A stretch of DNA of 30,927 nucleotides from a virus. Positions 1 through 7,134 of the stretch are shown here, piece by piece; position 1 is the first letter of the stretch, and each line of letters opens with the position of its first letter. Made by a program: the position numbers and the translations under genes. A model generated the notes under the pieces. That model ran no database searches, was not told where the DNA came from, and worked only from the letters and a program-made list of their open reading frames with translations. The stretch spans positions 1-30,927 of IMG/VR virus record IMGVR_UViG_3300045135_002287. One strand, 5' to 3'.

Positions 1-2564
1 TCATTTATAATTCTTTGTTGTTCTATCTGCTCCGTAACGACCCCGTTATTTTTAGCTATTTTTTCTTTAATGACGTTTTCATCATCAACTATTTTTTGTA
101 TTTCTGCTTGTTTTTTTGCAATTGCTGTTTCATTCCTAATTCTTTGCTGAGCAGCATTACTCGCACCAAGCATGGCATTTGCTTCGTCGAGTGCAATCTT
201 TCTTTGTGTTGCTGCTTGACTCTGTTGATTTTCTTCGATTAAATCAACTAGAGCTAGTGTTTCTCTTGCTATGTCTAGCTTTTTTTGTTCGCTTTCTGTT
301 AATTTACTACCATTTTTAATAAGATCTTGTTGTATTGCCTCATAAGAAGCTATTTCTTTTCTTAGCCCTTCTTGTGCTTGATCAAATTGAGTATCAGGAG
401 CTATCGAGTTAAAAATTGCTTTTGTTTTTGATGCGTTTTCTTGCTGCAGCCTGCTTGTACCTTCAAGTACAGAAGAAAATTCTTCGTAAGCAGATTTTGC
501 TTGAAGTACTTGCTCTACTGTTGCTTCTGAACCAGGGCTATTAAGAAAACTCTCTAATATATCTTTATACGCTTTAAATGATGTTATTGAATTTGCTCTT
601 TCATCATTTATAGATTTCATACCCTCAAGCTGGTCCTGAAAAAACTTTAATGTTTTTTGCTGTTCTTCGTCTCCAGCTCTCGATACAAAGTCGCTGAAAG
701 ACTCATCTGCTCTACTCTCGACACCTATCTTACGCACCCTATCCATACCGAAGTTGCCAAGAGCAGCTCCTCCAACATCTCTAACATTTCTTTGCTCTTC
801 TAAAGCCTCTAAAGCGAGTCGAGACTTTTCTACGGAAAGTGCATACTTATCTTGAATACCTATTAAAGAATTTAAAGCTTTTTGAGTTTGCTCCACACTA
901 AGACTTGAGGAATAATTATTAAAAGCTTCTAGATATTGTAAAAGTCCTTCACCATTTTTTGTAATTTCTCTCTGAACTTCTGCAAATTTTTCATAATCAG
1001 AGGTTAAGCTGTCTAATAAAGCTATTTGCTCTTTTTGTTTCTTTTCCGTTTCAGTTAACTCTTTATTTAAATTAAAAAACTCTTTTGCAACTTCATATAT
1101 TGTATAAGCAAAAGCAACCCATCCGAGTACATTTATAGCTCCTCCAATAAATCCAAGCGCTTTTGAACCAAAAGAAGAAACAGTGGCAAAAGCACCTTTT
1201 GCAGTTGCACTTGCTCCTAGATATTTTGCCTCCATTGCATCCATTGTCAGAGACGTATCTATAAGCATTTTATCATTTGCCTGAGCATTAGCAAGCTGAA
1301 TATCATTTAACATTTGAATGAATAAAGCTCTTTGAGCTTTAGTCATTTTTGCATACTCACCAATACCTTTTTCGGCAGTTATTCTCATTTGAGAGATCAT
1401 TCTGTTGCTGACACCTTTATAGTCTCCAGCAAGAATTTTTGCAAGACCTCCTTTTTTCGCCTGTATTTCAGCGTCTCTTAGTACTTTTCTTGCATCAACA
1501 AAAGAACTCTGCTTTAATTCTGCGGCTGCATCTGGAGTTAGCTCTTTTACACGTTTTAAAGCTTTATAAGATCTTATCTGCTTTTTAATATCTTCTGCAT
1601 TTTGTCTTGCTGCTTTACCGGTCTCTTCTAATCGTGACTGTAACTCTCCTACTGCTGGAATAGCGGAAGTAATAATTCCTTTGCCCATTAAGGCAAAAGC
1701 AGCAAACGCAATAGAAGGAGTTTCAGTAATAACTGTAGCTAGAGGGCCTGCAAATACTGCGGCCACTTCTCTGGCTTTATTAATAATATCGTCAAAAGCT
1801 TTACCAAGCTGATTAAACTTATTTACAGAAGGATCTACAATATCTATTATGCTACTATATTTTTTTTCTACTTCGCCGAGTACAAATGCAGTTACGGCCT
1901 GGCTTTTTTGGAAAGTACTTAGCTCTCCTTCTATTCCAAGCGCTTCCTTATATTTTCTTGCAGCGTCGTCTAATCTTAGTATAACACCTAATTCATCTAA
2001 AAGTTCTGGCTCTGCTTTAGTAACACCACGAATTAAACGATTAAAAGAATCAGTTAGATCTCTACCTAAAACAAGAGAGACGTCTTTTGCTGCTCCTGCT
2101 AATTCTGTTAATTGTTGAGGAGATAGACCAGAAGCTACACCAATTGCAGCAGCTTGAGAAGCGTCTCTAAATCCAAGCTGAGCATCTGTTGCTTCTATTA
2201 TTCTATTTGTTAGAGTCTGCATGGCAACACCAGTAGCTGCAGCATAAGCAACCTGGCCTTCTTTTAATGCTGCTAGATCTCCTGATTCTTTTAAGAATCG
2301 AAAAGCAGCATCAATTGCGAAAAGCTGAGCGGCAAGAGTAGCATATGCAGGTACAAGAGTACCTCCAATGCCTTGAGCCATTTTAGAGAAGTTTTTAGTG
2401 CTATTTGAGGAGGCCTGCGCTACGCCTTTTAGATTTCTATCTGTTTGTAGCGCGCCTTTTGAGACATCGTCAAGAGACTTACCGAGGTTTTTGGCATCTA
2501 CTGCAACTTTCTGCATTTTGCCATTTACTTCGATATCAATATAAACTTTTTTTCTATTTGCCAT
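1..2564 (-). CDS. Tail tape-measure protein (3' end outside window)
   Basis: The frame is open from an ATG at 2564 to the left edge, giving 854 residues and no stop, so the C-terminus is missing. The start overlaps the stop of the preceding chaperone reading frame as TAATG. The protein is long, alanine-rich and helical, with many Glu/Lys/Gln heptad-like stretches, especially residues 480-854. Two hydrophobic segments are visible, near residues 265-300 (VAAVFAGPLATVITETPS onward) and 455-485 (GFIGGAINVLGWVAFAYTIY), as is usual for tape measures that are ejected into or through the inner membrane. Position directly after a frameshifting tail-chaperone pair is the classical place for this gene. 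In siphoviruses it sets tail length and passes to the cell during DNA entry. No peptidase or lysozyme motif is seen in the visible part. The family call rests on context and composition. Confidence 0.9.
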   Translation of the reverse strand, partial: MANRKKVYIDIEVNGKMQKVAVDAKNLGKSLDDVSKGALQTDRNLKGVAQASSNSTKNFSKMAQGIGGTLVPAYATLAAQLFAIDAAFRFLKESGDLAALKEGQVAYAAATGVAMQTLTNRIIEATDAQLGFRDASQAAAIGVASGLSPQQLTELAGAAKDVSLVLGRDLTDSFNRLIRGVTKAEPELLDELGVILRLDDAARKYKEALGIEGELSTFQKSQAVTAFVLGEVEKKYSSIIDIVDPSVNKFNQLGKAFDDIINKAREVAAVFAGPLATVITETPSIAFAAFALMGKGIITSAIPAVGELQSRLEETGKAARQNAEDIKKQIRSYKALKRVKELTPDAAAELKQSSFVDARKVLRDAEIQAKKGGLAKILAGDYKGVSNRMISQMRITAEKGIGEYAKMTKAQRALFIQMLNDIQLANAQANDKMLIDTSLTMDAMEAKYLGASATAKGAFATVSSFGSKALGFIGGAINVLGWVAFAYTIYEVAKEFFNLNKELTETEKKQKEQIALLDSLTSDYEKFAEVQREITKNGEGLLQYLEAFNNYSSSLSVEQTQKALNSLIGIQDKYALSVEKSRLALEALEEQRNVRDVGGAALGNFGMDRVRKIGVESRADESFSDFVSRAGDEEQQKTLKFFQDQLEGMKSINDERANSITSFKAYKDILESFLNSPGSEATVEQVLQAKSAYEEFSSVLEGTSRLQQENASKTKAIFNSIAPDTQFDQAQEGLRKEIASYEAIQQDLIKNGSKLTESEQKKLDIARETLALVDLIEENQQSQAATQRKIALDEANAMLGASNAAQQRIRNETAIAKKQAEIQKIVDDENVIKEKIAKNNGVVTEQIEQQRIIN

Positions 2565-3031
2565 TATCCGCGAACACTATGAGCGAAAGTATTTCCGCTG
2601 CTTGCCGAAGCTCTTTTTCGTTCTTCCGCTTTTCGTCTCTTGTCTGACTCTTTCATTCTCTGTTCAATTATTAGATTATCGTATAATTTTAGAAAGTAAA
2701 AAATTATAGAAGGCTGAGCTATATTATAAAGAGACATAAAGTAATCTATACTTGTCCAATCTTTTCCAAGATAGGTGCCAGTAGATAAGTCCCAACGGTC
2801 AGAAAGACAAGAAAAAAGCAAAAACATTTCTTGTATTTCTTGCGGAAAAATTGCAGTATCTAATGGCAATTTATCAGGGTCGGGCTCCTGTCCCAGCTGT
2901 TCGCATAAAAGTAGATACTTATCTACATCTATTTGACTCGACTGAGACAGAGATTTTTCAAGTAGTCGAGATACCTCTTCTACTTGTTCCCAGTAAAATT
3001 TTCTAAATCGCCAACAGTTTCTGTAACCCAA
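2564..3031 (-). CDS. Tail assembly chaperone, downstream (-1 frame) part, gpGT-like
   Basis: This reading frame lies -1 relative to the upstream chaperone and overlaps its end by 52 bases. Its only start candidate at the 5' end is a TTG at 3031 with no Shine-Dalgarno sequence, so I infer that it is made only as a frameshift extension. Slippage at 3001-2995 joins 136 residues of the upstream protein to 143 residues from this frame (beginning YWEQVEEVSRLLEKSL), for a fusion of 279 residues. The extension is helical, ends in a charged Lys/Arg/Glu/Ser tail, and its stop overlaps the tape-measure start. The arrangement matches the lambda G/GT logic, where the T part recruits the tail-tube protein and the G part coats the tape measure. 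Confidence 0.85.
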   Translation of the reverse strand: MGYRNCWRFRKFYWEQVEEVSRLLEKSLSQSSQIDVDKYLLLCEQLGQEPDPDKLPLDTAIFPQEIQEMFLLFSCLSDRWDLSTGTYLGKDWTSIDYFMSLYNIAQPSIIFYFLKLYDNLIIEQRMKESDKRRKAEERKRASASSGNTFAHSVRG

Positions 3032-3402
3032 GTATCAAAAGTTGAAGAGTTACGCATTAATAGTTCTGCATTTTCTTGCGTATACGGCAAACAATCATCT
3101 GGGTCTAAAGACGAAGTATCTACTAAGATTAATTCTTCTAAGTATCTATACTTTAAACCAGACCATCCTTTAATAACTGCATTAACATATTCAGTTAGAA
3201 ACTTATCCTCATCCAACACTTCTTCAGGCTGGCGAGTTCTTTTATCAAATTTAGTAGTTACACATTTTTTTCGCAACTTAAGAAGTTCTTCTCTCGCTAA
3301 GTAGCAGAGAGATACTGACATGCCTTTAAAACCTGGAAAATCAATCTCTACAGTTTTGCTTGGAGTCATTAAAGTTGCTAATGAAATTGGTGTGTTTGAC
3401 AT
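2980..3402 (-). CDS. Tail assembly chaperone, upstream (0 frame) part, gpG-like
   Basis: A 140-residue protein starting MSNTPISLATLMTPSKTV. The start at 3402 is preceded by AAAGGAA about eight bases upstream, within a short leader made by the promoter at 3474-3446. The N-terminal half is beta-like (EIDFPGFKGMSVSLCYLA) and then becomes charged and helical, consistent with the family of small proteins that bind the tape measure during siphovirus tail assembly. It is the first gene after the major tail protein and the last before the tape measure, and a slippery site sits four codons before its stop. Function is inferred from gene order and the frameshift; the sequence by itself would not identify it. 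Confidence 0.85.
   Translation of the reverse strand: MSNTPISLATLMTPSKTVEIDFPGFKGMSVSLCYLAREELLKLRKKCVTTKFDKRTRQPEEVLDEDKFLTEYVNAVIKGWSGLKYRYLEELILVDTSSLDPDDCLPYTQENAELLMRNSSTFDTWVTETVGDLENFTGNK
2995..3001 (-). promoter_or_regulatory. Programmed -1 ribosomal frameshift site A_AAT_TTT
   Basis: In the 0 frame of the chaperone the codons read GAA AAT TTT ACT. The seven bases A AAT TTT fit the X_XXY_YYZ rule exactly, and slippage re-pairs as AAA TTT before continuing TAC TGG GAA in the downstream frame. The 0-frame stop TAG is at 2982-2980. A possible stimulatory stem pairs 2970-2964 with 2943-2937 (CTCGACT/AGTCGAG, 7 bp, 20-base loop), but it begins 24 bases after the heptamer, farther than usual, so I do not rely on it. 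Confidence 0.85.
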
Positions 3403-3445
3403 ATTTTTATTCCTTTATTAGGGTTAATTAATTGTTATAGGTCAT

Positions 3446-3474
3446 AGTATATAGTAGTTAGGAAAAAAAGTCAA
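3446..3474 (-). promoter_or_regulatory. Sigma70-type promoter upstream of tail chaperone/tape measure
   Basis: On the minus strand TTGACT (3474-3469), a 17-base spacer and TATACT (3451-3446), each one base off consensus. Predicted transcript start is near 3439, leaving a leader of about 37 bases with an AAAGGAA ribosome site before the ATG at 3402. It lies just after the terminator that closes the major tail gene, so it gives the chaperone and tape-measure genes their own transcript. Confidence 0.75.
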
Positions 3475-3498
3475 GAACTTTTTTTCAAAGGTACTTAA

Positions 3499-3526
3499 AA
3501 ATAAAGGGGCAAAAGCCCCTTTATTT
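3499..3526 (-). terminator. Rho-independent terminator after major tail protein gene
   Basis: A perfect 12-bp stem (3526-3515 with 3510-3499) has a TTTT loop and a core of GGGGC/GCCCC. The AT-rich outer part of the 3' arm and the following bases supply the U-rich tail (CCCCTTTATTTTT). It begins 15 bases after the stop codon of the major tail gene. The stem is almost symmetric, so it could also act on the opposite strand, but no gene is present there. Confidence 0.85.
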
Positions 3527-3540
3527 ATTATACTTATTTA

Positions 3541-4686
3541 TTATGCTTTACCTAAGTACGAAATATTAATTTCGTCTGGATTATTACCAGTAGGACTACG
3601 TAGAGCATGGAAAGCTGTATCTAATGATATTACATCTTCGATACTATGAGCAGGAATCTCTAAGTGAGCTGTTGGCATAGTAACAGTAACTAAAGGAGCT
3701 GAACTTCCTCCAATACCAAACTGCAAGTTAAATGAGTTTCTTACTACAGTAGTTGCTGAGATAAGATCATCGAAAAGCTGAGCACTTGACTTATTCTCAG
3801 GATTTAAGTAACAAGTAAAGTTTCCAGAAATTGATCTTGTACCGGTAACGTGACCAATAGGCTCGTTAACTCGACACAAAGTTTCAGGAGTTAGATATGT
3901 AATATTATTTTCAATAGTAATATTACCTCCTGTTAAAACTAAATCATATGGAGTTGTATTTGCACTTACGCTAGTATCGGTAGGCGTAACAACTAAGCTA
4001 GTTAGACGGTTTCTGATAAAGTTACCAGTATCATCAATACCTGTGCTAATTAAGTTAACAGTTCCTGTTCCAGGAGTAACATCAGGGAATCCATTAGTAG
4101 GATCATCTGTTACATCTTGAATTAATCTACCAAAGCCAGACCAAGCGATCATAGCAATGCCATCAATTTCAAAGTCAATACTAGCTGAGTTAACTACTGA
4201 ATCAGTAATTTTATATACTGTTTGACCATTAGCTGCACTAAAGCTAGTAGTAGTTGGATCAGTTCCACATCCACCCAATACAAAGAATAGAGTAAATGTG
4301 TTTAAGCTAGATACGTCTGAGCTAGCAAAAGAAAAAGCAGTTGTATTAGCAACTGATTTATCAACGCCTTCTGTCCATGAATTAGTTGCATCATCATAAA
4401 CATTACTGTTAGAAATCATACTAGCCCAAAGAGCCTCTTCCATACAGCCATCTGTATTTGGACGCACGTAGGTACTAAATGACCACTCTGCGGGGGCGTA
4501 AGAGTCATTAAACATTTGTCTATGGCGTCTGCTGCCTCCAGTAGAATCTGACATTTCATTCAGAACAATTTCAGTAGAGTTAGTCGCTTGAGAAAACGAA
4601 AACCCATCTAAAATAGGCAATTCCCACATATCGTCGCCGATTTGTAGATATACTTTAGTATTTCTACTAAATTGTAAATCTGCCAT
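3541..4686 (-). CDS. Major tail (tube) protein
   Basis: A 381-residue, beta-rich, acidic protein starting MADLQFSRNTKVYLQIGD, with AGGAGA about eight bases before the ATG. The N-terminal part (WELPILDGFSFSQATNSTEI) and the C-terminal part (residues ~255-381, with GHVTGTRSISGNFTCYLN) look like the tube fold of siphovirus tail proteins. The long Ser/Thr/Asn-rich middle could be a surface-exposed insertion or added domain. It lies between the tail terminator and the tail chaperones, the standard position, and is followed by a strong terminator, as expected for a high-copy product. The 65-base leader (4751-4687) holds a small GAATC/GATTC hairpin with a four-base loop but no recognisable promoter. 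Confidence 0.88.
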   Translation of the reverse strand: MADLQFSRNTKVYLQIGDDMWELPILDGFSFSQATNSTEIVLNEMSDSTGGSRRHRQMFNDSYAPAEWSFSTYVRPNTDGCMEEALWASMISNSNVYDDATNSWTEGVDKSVANTTAFSFASSDVSSLNTFTLFFVLGGCGTDPTTTSFSAANGQTVYKITDSVVNSASIDFEIDGIAMIAWSGFGRLIQDVTDDPTNGFPDVTPGTGTVNLISTGIDDTGNFIRNRLTSLVVTPTDTSVSANTTPYDLVLTGGNITIENNITYLTPETLCRVNEPIGHVTGTRSISGNFTCYLNPENKSSAQLFDDLISATTVVRNSFNLQFGIGGSSAPLVTVTMPTAHLEIPAHSIEDVISLDTAFHALRSPTGNNPDEINISYLGKA

Positions 4687-4751
4687 TTTAAAATCTCCTA
4701 TTTAACTTGAAAAGACTTGGACGTGAATCTTTTGATTCTTGCCAGTATTTT

Positions 4752-5204
4752 CTAATAGTGAACCTGAATGCGAAGCTCTGCTACGCCATAAGGTTCAAGC
4801 ACTCCTTCATCAGTATCTATACTGATTATGGAAATTTGTTTAGTGTACTGTTGTACACCTGTTTTATCAAAATACGATAGTCTTGAGTTTTCTTCTAAAA
4901 TAGTTTCTATATCTTCTAAGAGTCTATCTAAAGCGTCTACGGCGTCTTCCTCTTTAACATAAGCACGTACAGTTATATTTAGAAATCTATCTTTATAACC
5001 AGCACCTTGATATGCTCTAGTTTCTGACCCCGCATTAATATGTATTGAAGGATAGTTATCTACCTCATCCCAAAATTTAAGTCTTGGGGATACATTATTA
5101 TATACATTAGATAAAAAATCTCCTGTACCATCTATTCGCTGAAGTTGTTCAACTAAAGCATTTACTATTGATTGTCTTCTAGTAGTATAAGTTCTTTCTG
5201 CCAT
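4752..5204 (-). CDS. Tail terminator / tail completion protein
   Basis: A 150-residue protein starting MAERTYTTRRQSIVNALVEQ. AAGGAGA lies six bases before the ATG, which shares a base with the preceding stop (TAATG). The pattern of an N-terminal helix, then strands (YPSIHINAGSETRAYQG, FLNITVRAYVKEED), a helix (AVDALDRLLEDIETILEE) and final strands (YGVAELRIQVHY) is typical of tail terminators related to lambda gpU and HK97 gp10-like proteins, which cap the tail tube and join it to the head. Its place just before the major tail protein supports this. The family call is from pattern and gene order, not a database match. Confidence 0.78.
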   Translation of the reverse strand: MAERTYTTRRQSIVNALVEQLQRIDGTGDFLSNVYNNVSPRLKFWDEVDNYPSIHINAGSETRAYQGAGYKDRFLNITVRAYVKEEDAVDALDRLLEDIETILEENSRLSYFDKTGVQQYTKQISIISIDTDEGVLEPYGVAELRIQVHY

Positions 5205-6499
5205 TACTGTCTCCTTGTGTAGAATCTACCAATGGCATACTGAGCTGCTATCTCTCTCATCGAAGCATCAATTAATTTTCTAGGATCTCTATCAGGAGAC
5301 CCTTGTCGAAAGCCTGGCTCAAAAGTTTGATAAGGGCTTTTCATATATGTATAACCAAAGGACGGAAAACCTCTTCTAGTAGCTATTGCATCTGTTACTC
5401 TAACACTGTTTGCTAATCTACCTGTTCTAAAATTAAGTCTAGGCTCGCCCATATTTTTAGCAACTACTTGAGGTAGCTGTTCATTAAAAATACCTATTAA
5501 AGCTTGAAAAGGCACAGAAGCCGCAGAAGTTGATGAGGCTGCAATCCGCGGTTGCTTTGTTTTTGGTTTTTTATGCCGTTTTTTAGAGGCTCCAGGAATT
5601 TTGCTTTTGACACTTTGGTTTCTTTTACGTGTTTTAGGAGTTTTCTTAGGATCAATAGCTTCTACTAATGAGTCTAAGATATCCTCCACCATATCTGGAG
5701 AGCCTCTTAAAGCCGTAACATCTATAGAATCTAAAAAATTTAAAATATCGTTTTCTTCTTTACGAATAACGCTTCTAAATACTGTTCCTATAAATGCAGC
5801 TACATTTCCTTTGGCTCTATTTAAGCCTATAGGTTCGTACTCTAACTCTAATACTGCGTTAGCTTTACCTTTTAAAATATCTACATCTCTTGAAAATGCT
5901 AGTGTAACATCCCTTTCTTGAGAAACTGCCTCCTCTAGCTGATCTAATAGATAGTAAATATTTACATTACCTATATCATTTTCATCTGTTATCTTATCTA
6001 GCTCTTCTAAAAGAACATACAAAGCTCGTATATTGGCTCTACGAGGGTCTGAAAGCTCCATTCCATCTAATGCTAGTGCCATATTTGCTCTTAATACACT
6101 AAGATTTTTATGTCCCAGATCATTTGACTTTTTAATATCTGGAAAAAGTTTATTGACTAAGTACTTACTTTGTTGAAAATTAGATTTTCCAGCAACAAAT
6201 CTTCCTATAGTATTAACTTGTACTCTTCCCTCTAGCCCAAGATCTCTTAGCCCATCTTCTTCCGCTAAGTCTATAGTTTTTGTTGAGTCTTCTCCGTATT
6301 GCTTTGCGTATTTTTCGTAGACTTCTACTAATTTATCATATTTTTCTTGAAACTCTTTAGGAAAGGCAACAAGTTTTTGCGTTGCTATATTCTCTATATC
6401 TATAACTTTTCTTAACTCCTTAGCGGGGACAAATACTCCAGATACTAAAGTTTTTTGTACCTGTTTAACCTTAGTGAACTTTGGTTTCTTCGTCGCCAT
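5204..6499 (-). CDS. Putative neck/tail completion protein with a long N-terminal extension
   Basis: A 431-residue protein with three visible parts: a helical, charged N-terminal region (residues 1-280), a very basic linker (about 283-325, rich in Lys/Arg/Pro, e.g. KKRHKKPKTKQPR), and a compact C-terminal domain (about 328-431). The C-terminal domain contains LNFRTGRLANSVRV and GYTYMKSPYQTFEPGF, a pattern I associate with neck or tail-completion proteins of marine phages. Position between the gp6-like connector and the tail terminator agrees. The start overlaps the previous stop as TAATG, and only a weak ribosome site is seen, so translation is probably coupled. The role of the N-terminal 280 residues is unknown; it could be a fused separate protein. 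Confidence 0.65.
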   Translation of the reverse strand: MATKKPKFTKVKQVQKTLVSGVFVPAKELRKVIDIENIATQKLVAFPKEFQEKYDKLVEVYEKYAKQYGEDSTKTIDLAEEDGLRDLGLEGRVQVNTIGRFVAGKSNFQQSKYLVNKLFPDIKKSNDLGHKNLSVLRANMALALDGMELSDPRRANIRALYVLLEELDKITDENDIGNVNIYYLLDQLEEAVSQERDVTLAFSRDVDILKGKANAVLELEYEPIGLNRAKGNVAAFIGTVFRSVIRKEENDILNFLDSIDVTALRGSPDMVEDILDSLVEAIDPKKTPKTRKRNQSVKSKIPGASKKRHKKPKTKQPRIAASSTSAASVPFQALIGIFNEQLPQVVAKNMGEPRLNFRTGRLANSVRVTDAIATRRGFPSFGYTYMKSPYQTFEPGFRQGSPDRDPRKLIDASMREIAAQYAIGRFYTRRQ

Positions 6500-7083
6500 T
6501 AGAAGTTCTTATATAAATCCAAAACTCTTTTAATATGGTCAGGAAATGCTACGTTATTTCTCTGACTAGTGCTACTCTGATTTTCTACAGAGGCGCCCGA
6601 TAGAGTTTGTCTTTGTTTATGTTCATCTTTTAGATAGTAAGTTATAAGATCTGCTACTGCTAACTTAAGATCTCCAGGAGTTTGAGAATACCCTGCTGTG
6701 TAAGTAACTCTTACTGATCCAGGGCCTTTCTGCCAGTTAGTATACCCCGAGCTTCCTTGAAGTCTTAGTAAACTATCTGTATTAGACTCTAGGTAGTATA
6801 GACTAGGATCAAGAGTAGCATAAGCACTAGAATGTGAGCTTCTCTCTTCAACGCTAGTAATTTGAACCACAGGAGATTCTGTTAGCTGAATTAGATGAGT
6901 AGGCCATTCTACACTTATAGTTTCTACCTTAGGAGTAGAATAATAGTCTACTATGCTATTACCGCAGTAAGTTTTTACTAATTGACTTATTGAAGGCACT
7001 AGAATTTCGAGCTTAACATCTTCTTTTCCAGATGTAACTCCTTCTAGTTCTTTATATTCGTCTACTTCTATTAAATTTGCCAT
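6499..7083 (-). CDS. Head-tail connector, HK97 gp6-like
   Basis: A 194-residue protein starting MANLIEVDEYKELEGVTSGK. The order of elements fits the gp6-like connector that forms a ring under the portal: N-terminal helices (KLEILVPSISQLVKTYCG), then strands with LIQLTESPVVQITSVEE and GPGSVRVTYTAGYSQTPGDL, then the helix KLAVADLITYYLKDEH. It follows the capsid gene, but a rho-independent terminator and a T-rich leader with no Shine-Dalgarno sequence come first. This suggests weak, read-through-dependent expression, suited to a 12- or 13-copy ring next to a capsid protein made in hundreds of copies. The stop overlaps the next start (TAATG). Confidence 0.82.
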   Translation of the reverse strand: MANLIEVDEYKELEGVTSGKEDVKLEILVPSISQLVKTYCGNSIVDYYSTPKVETISVEWPTHLIQLTESPVVQITSVEERSSHSSAYATLDPSLYYLESNTDSLLRLQGSSGYTNWQKGPGSVRVTYTAGYSQTPGDLKLAVADLITYYLKDEHKQRQTLSGASVENQSSTSQRNNVAFPDHIKRVLDLYKNF

Positions 7084-7098
7084 AATAAATAAATTAGT

Positions 7099-7126
7099 AA
7101 AAACTTGGGGGAGAAGATCTCCCCCA
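7099..7126 (-). terminator. Rho-independent terminator after capsid gene
   Basis: A 9-bp stem TGGGGGAGA/TCTCCCCCA (7126-7118 with 7114-7106) with a three-base loop is followed directly on the minus strand by AAG and TTTTT (7103-7099). It lies nine bases after the capsid stop codon and ends 15 bases before the connector start, so it separates capsid from connector expression. Confidence 0.88.
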
Positions 7127-7134
7127 GGCTATAA

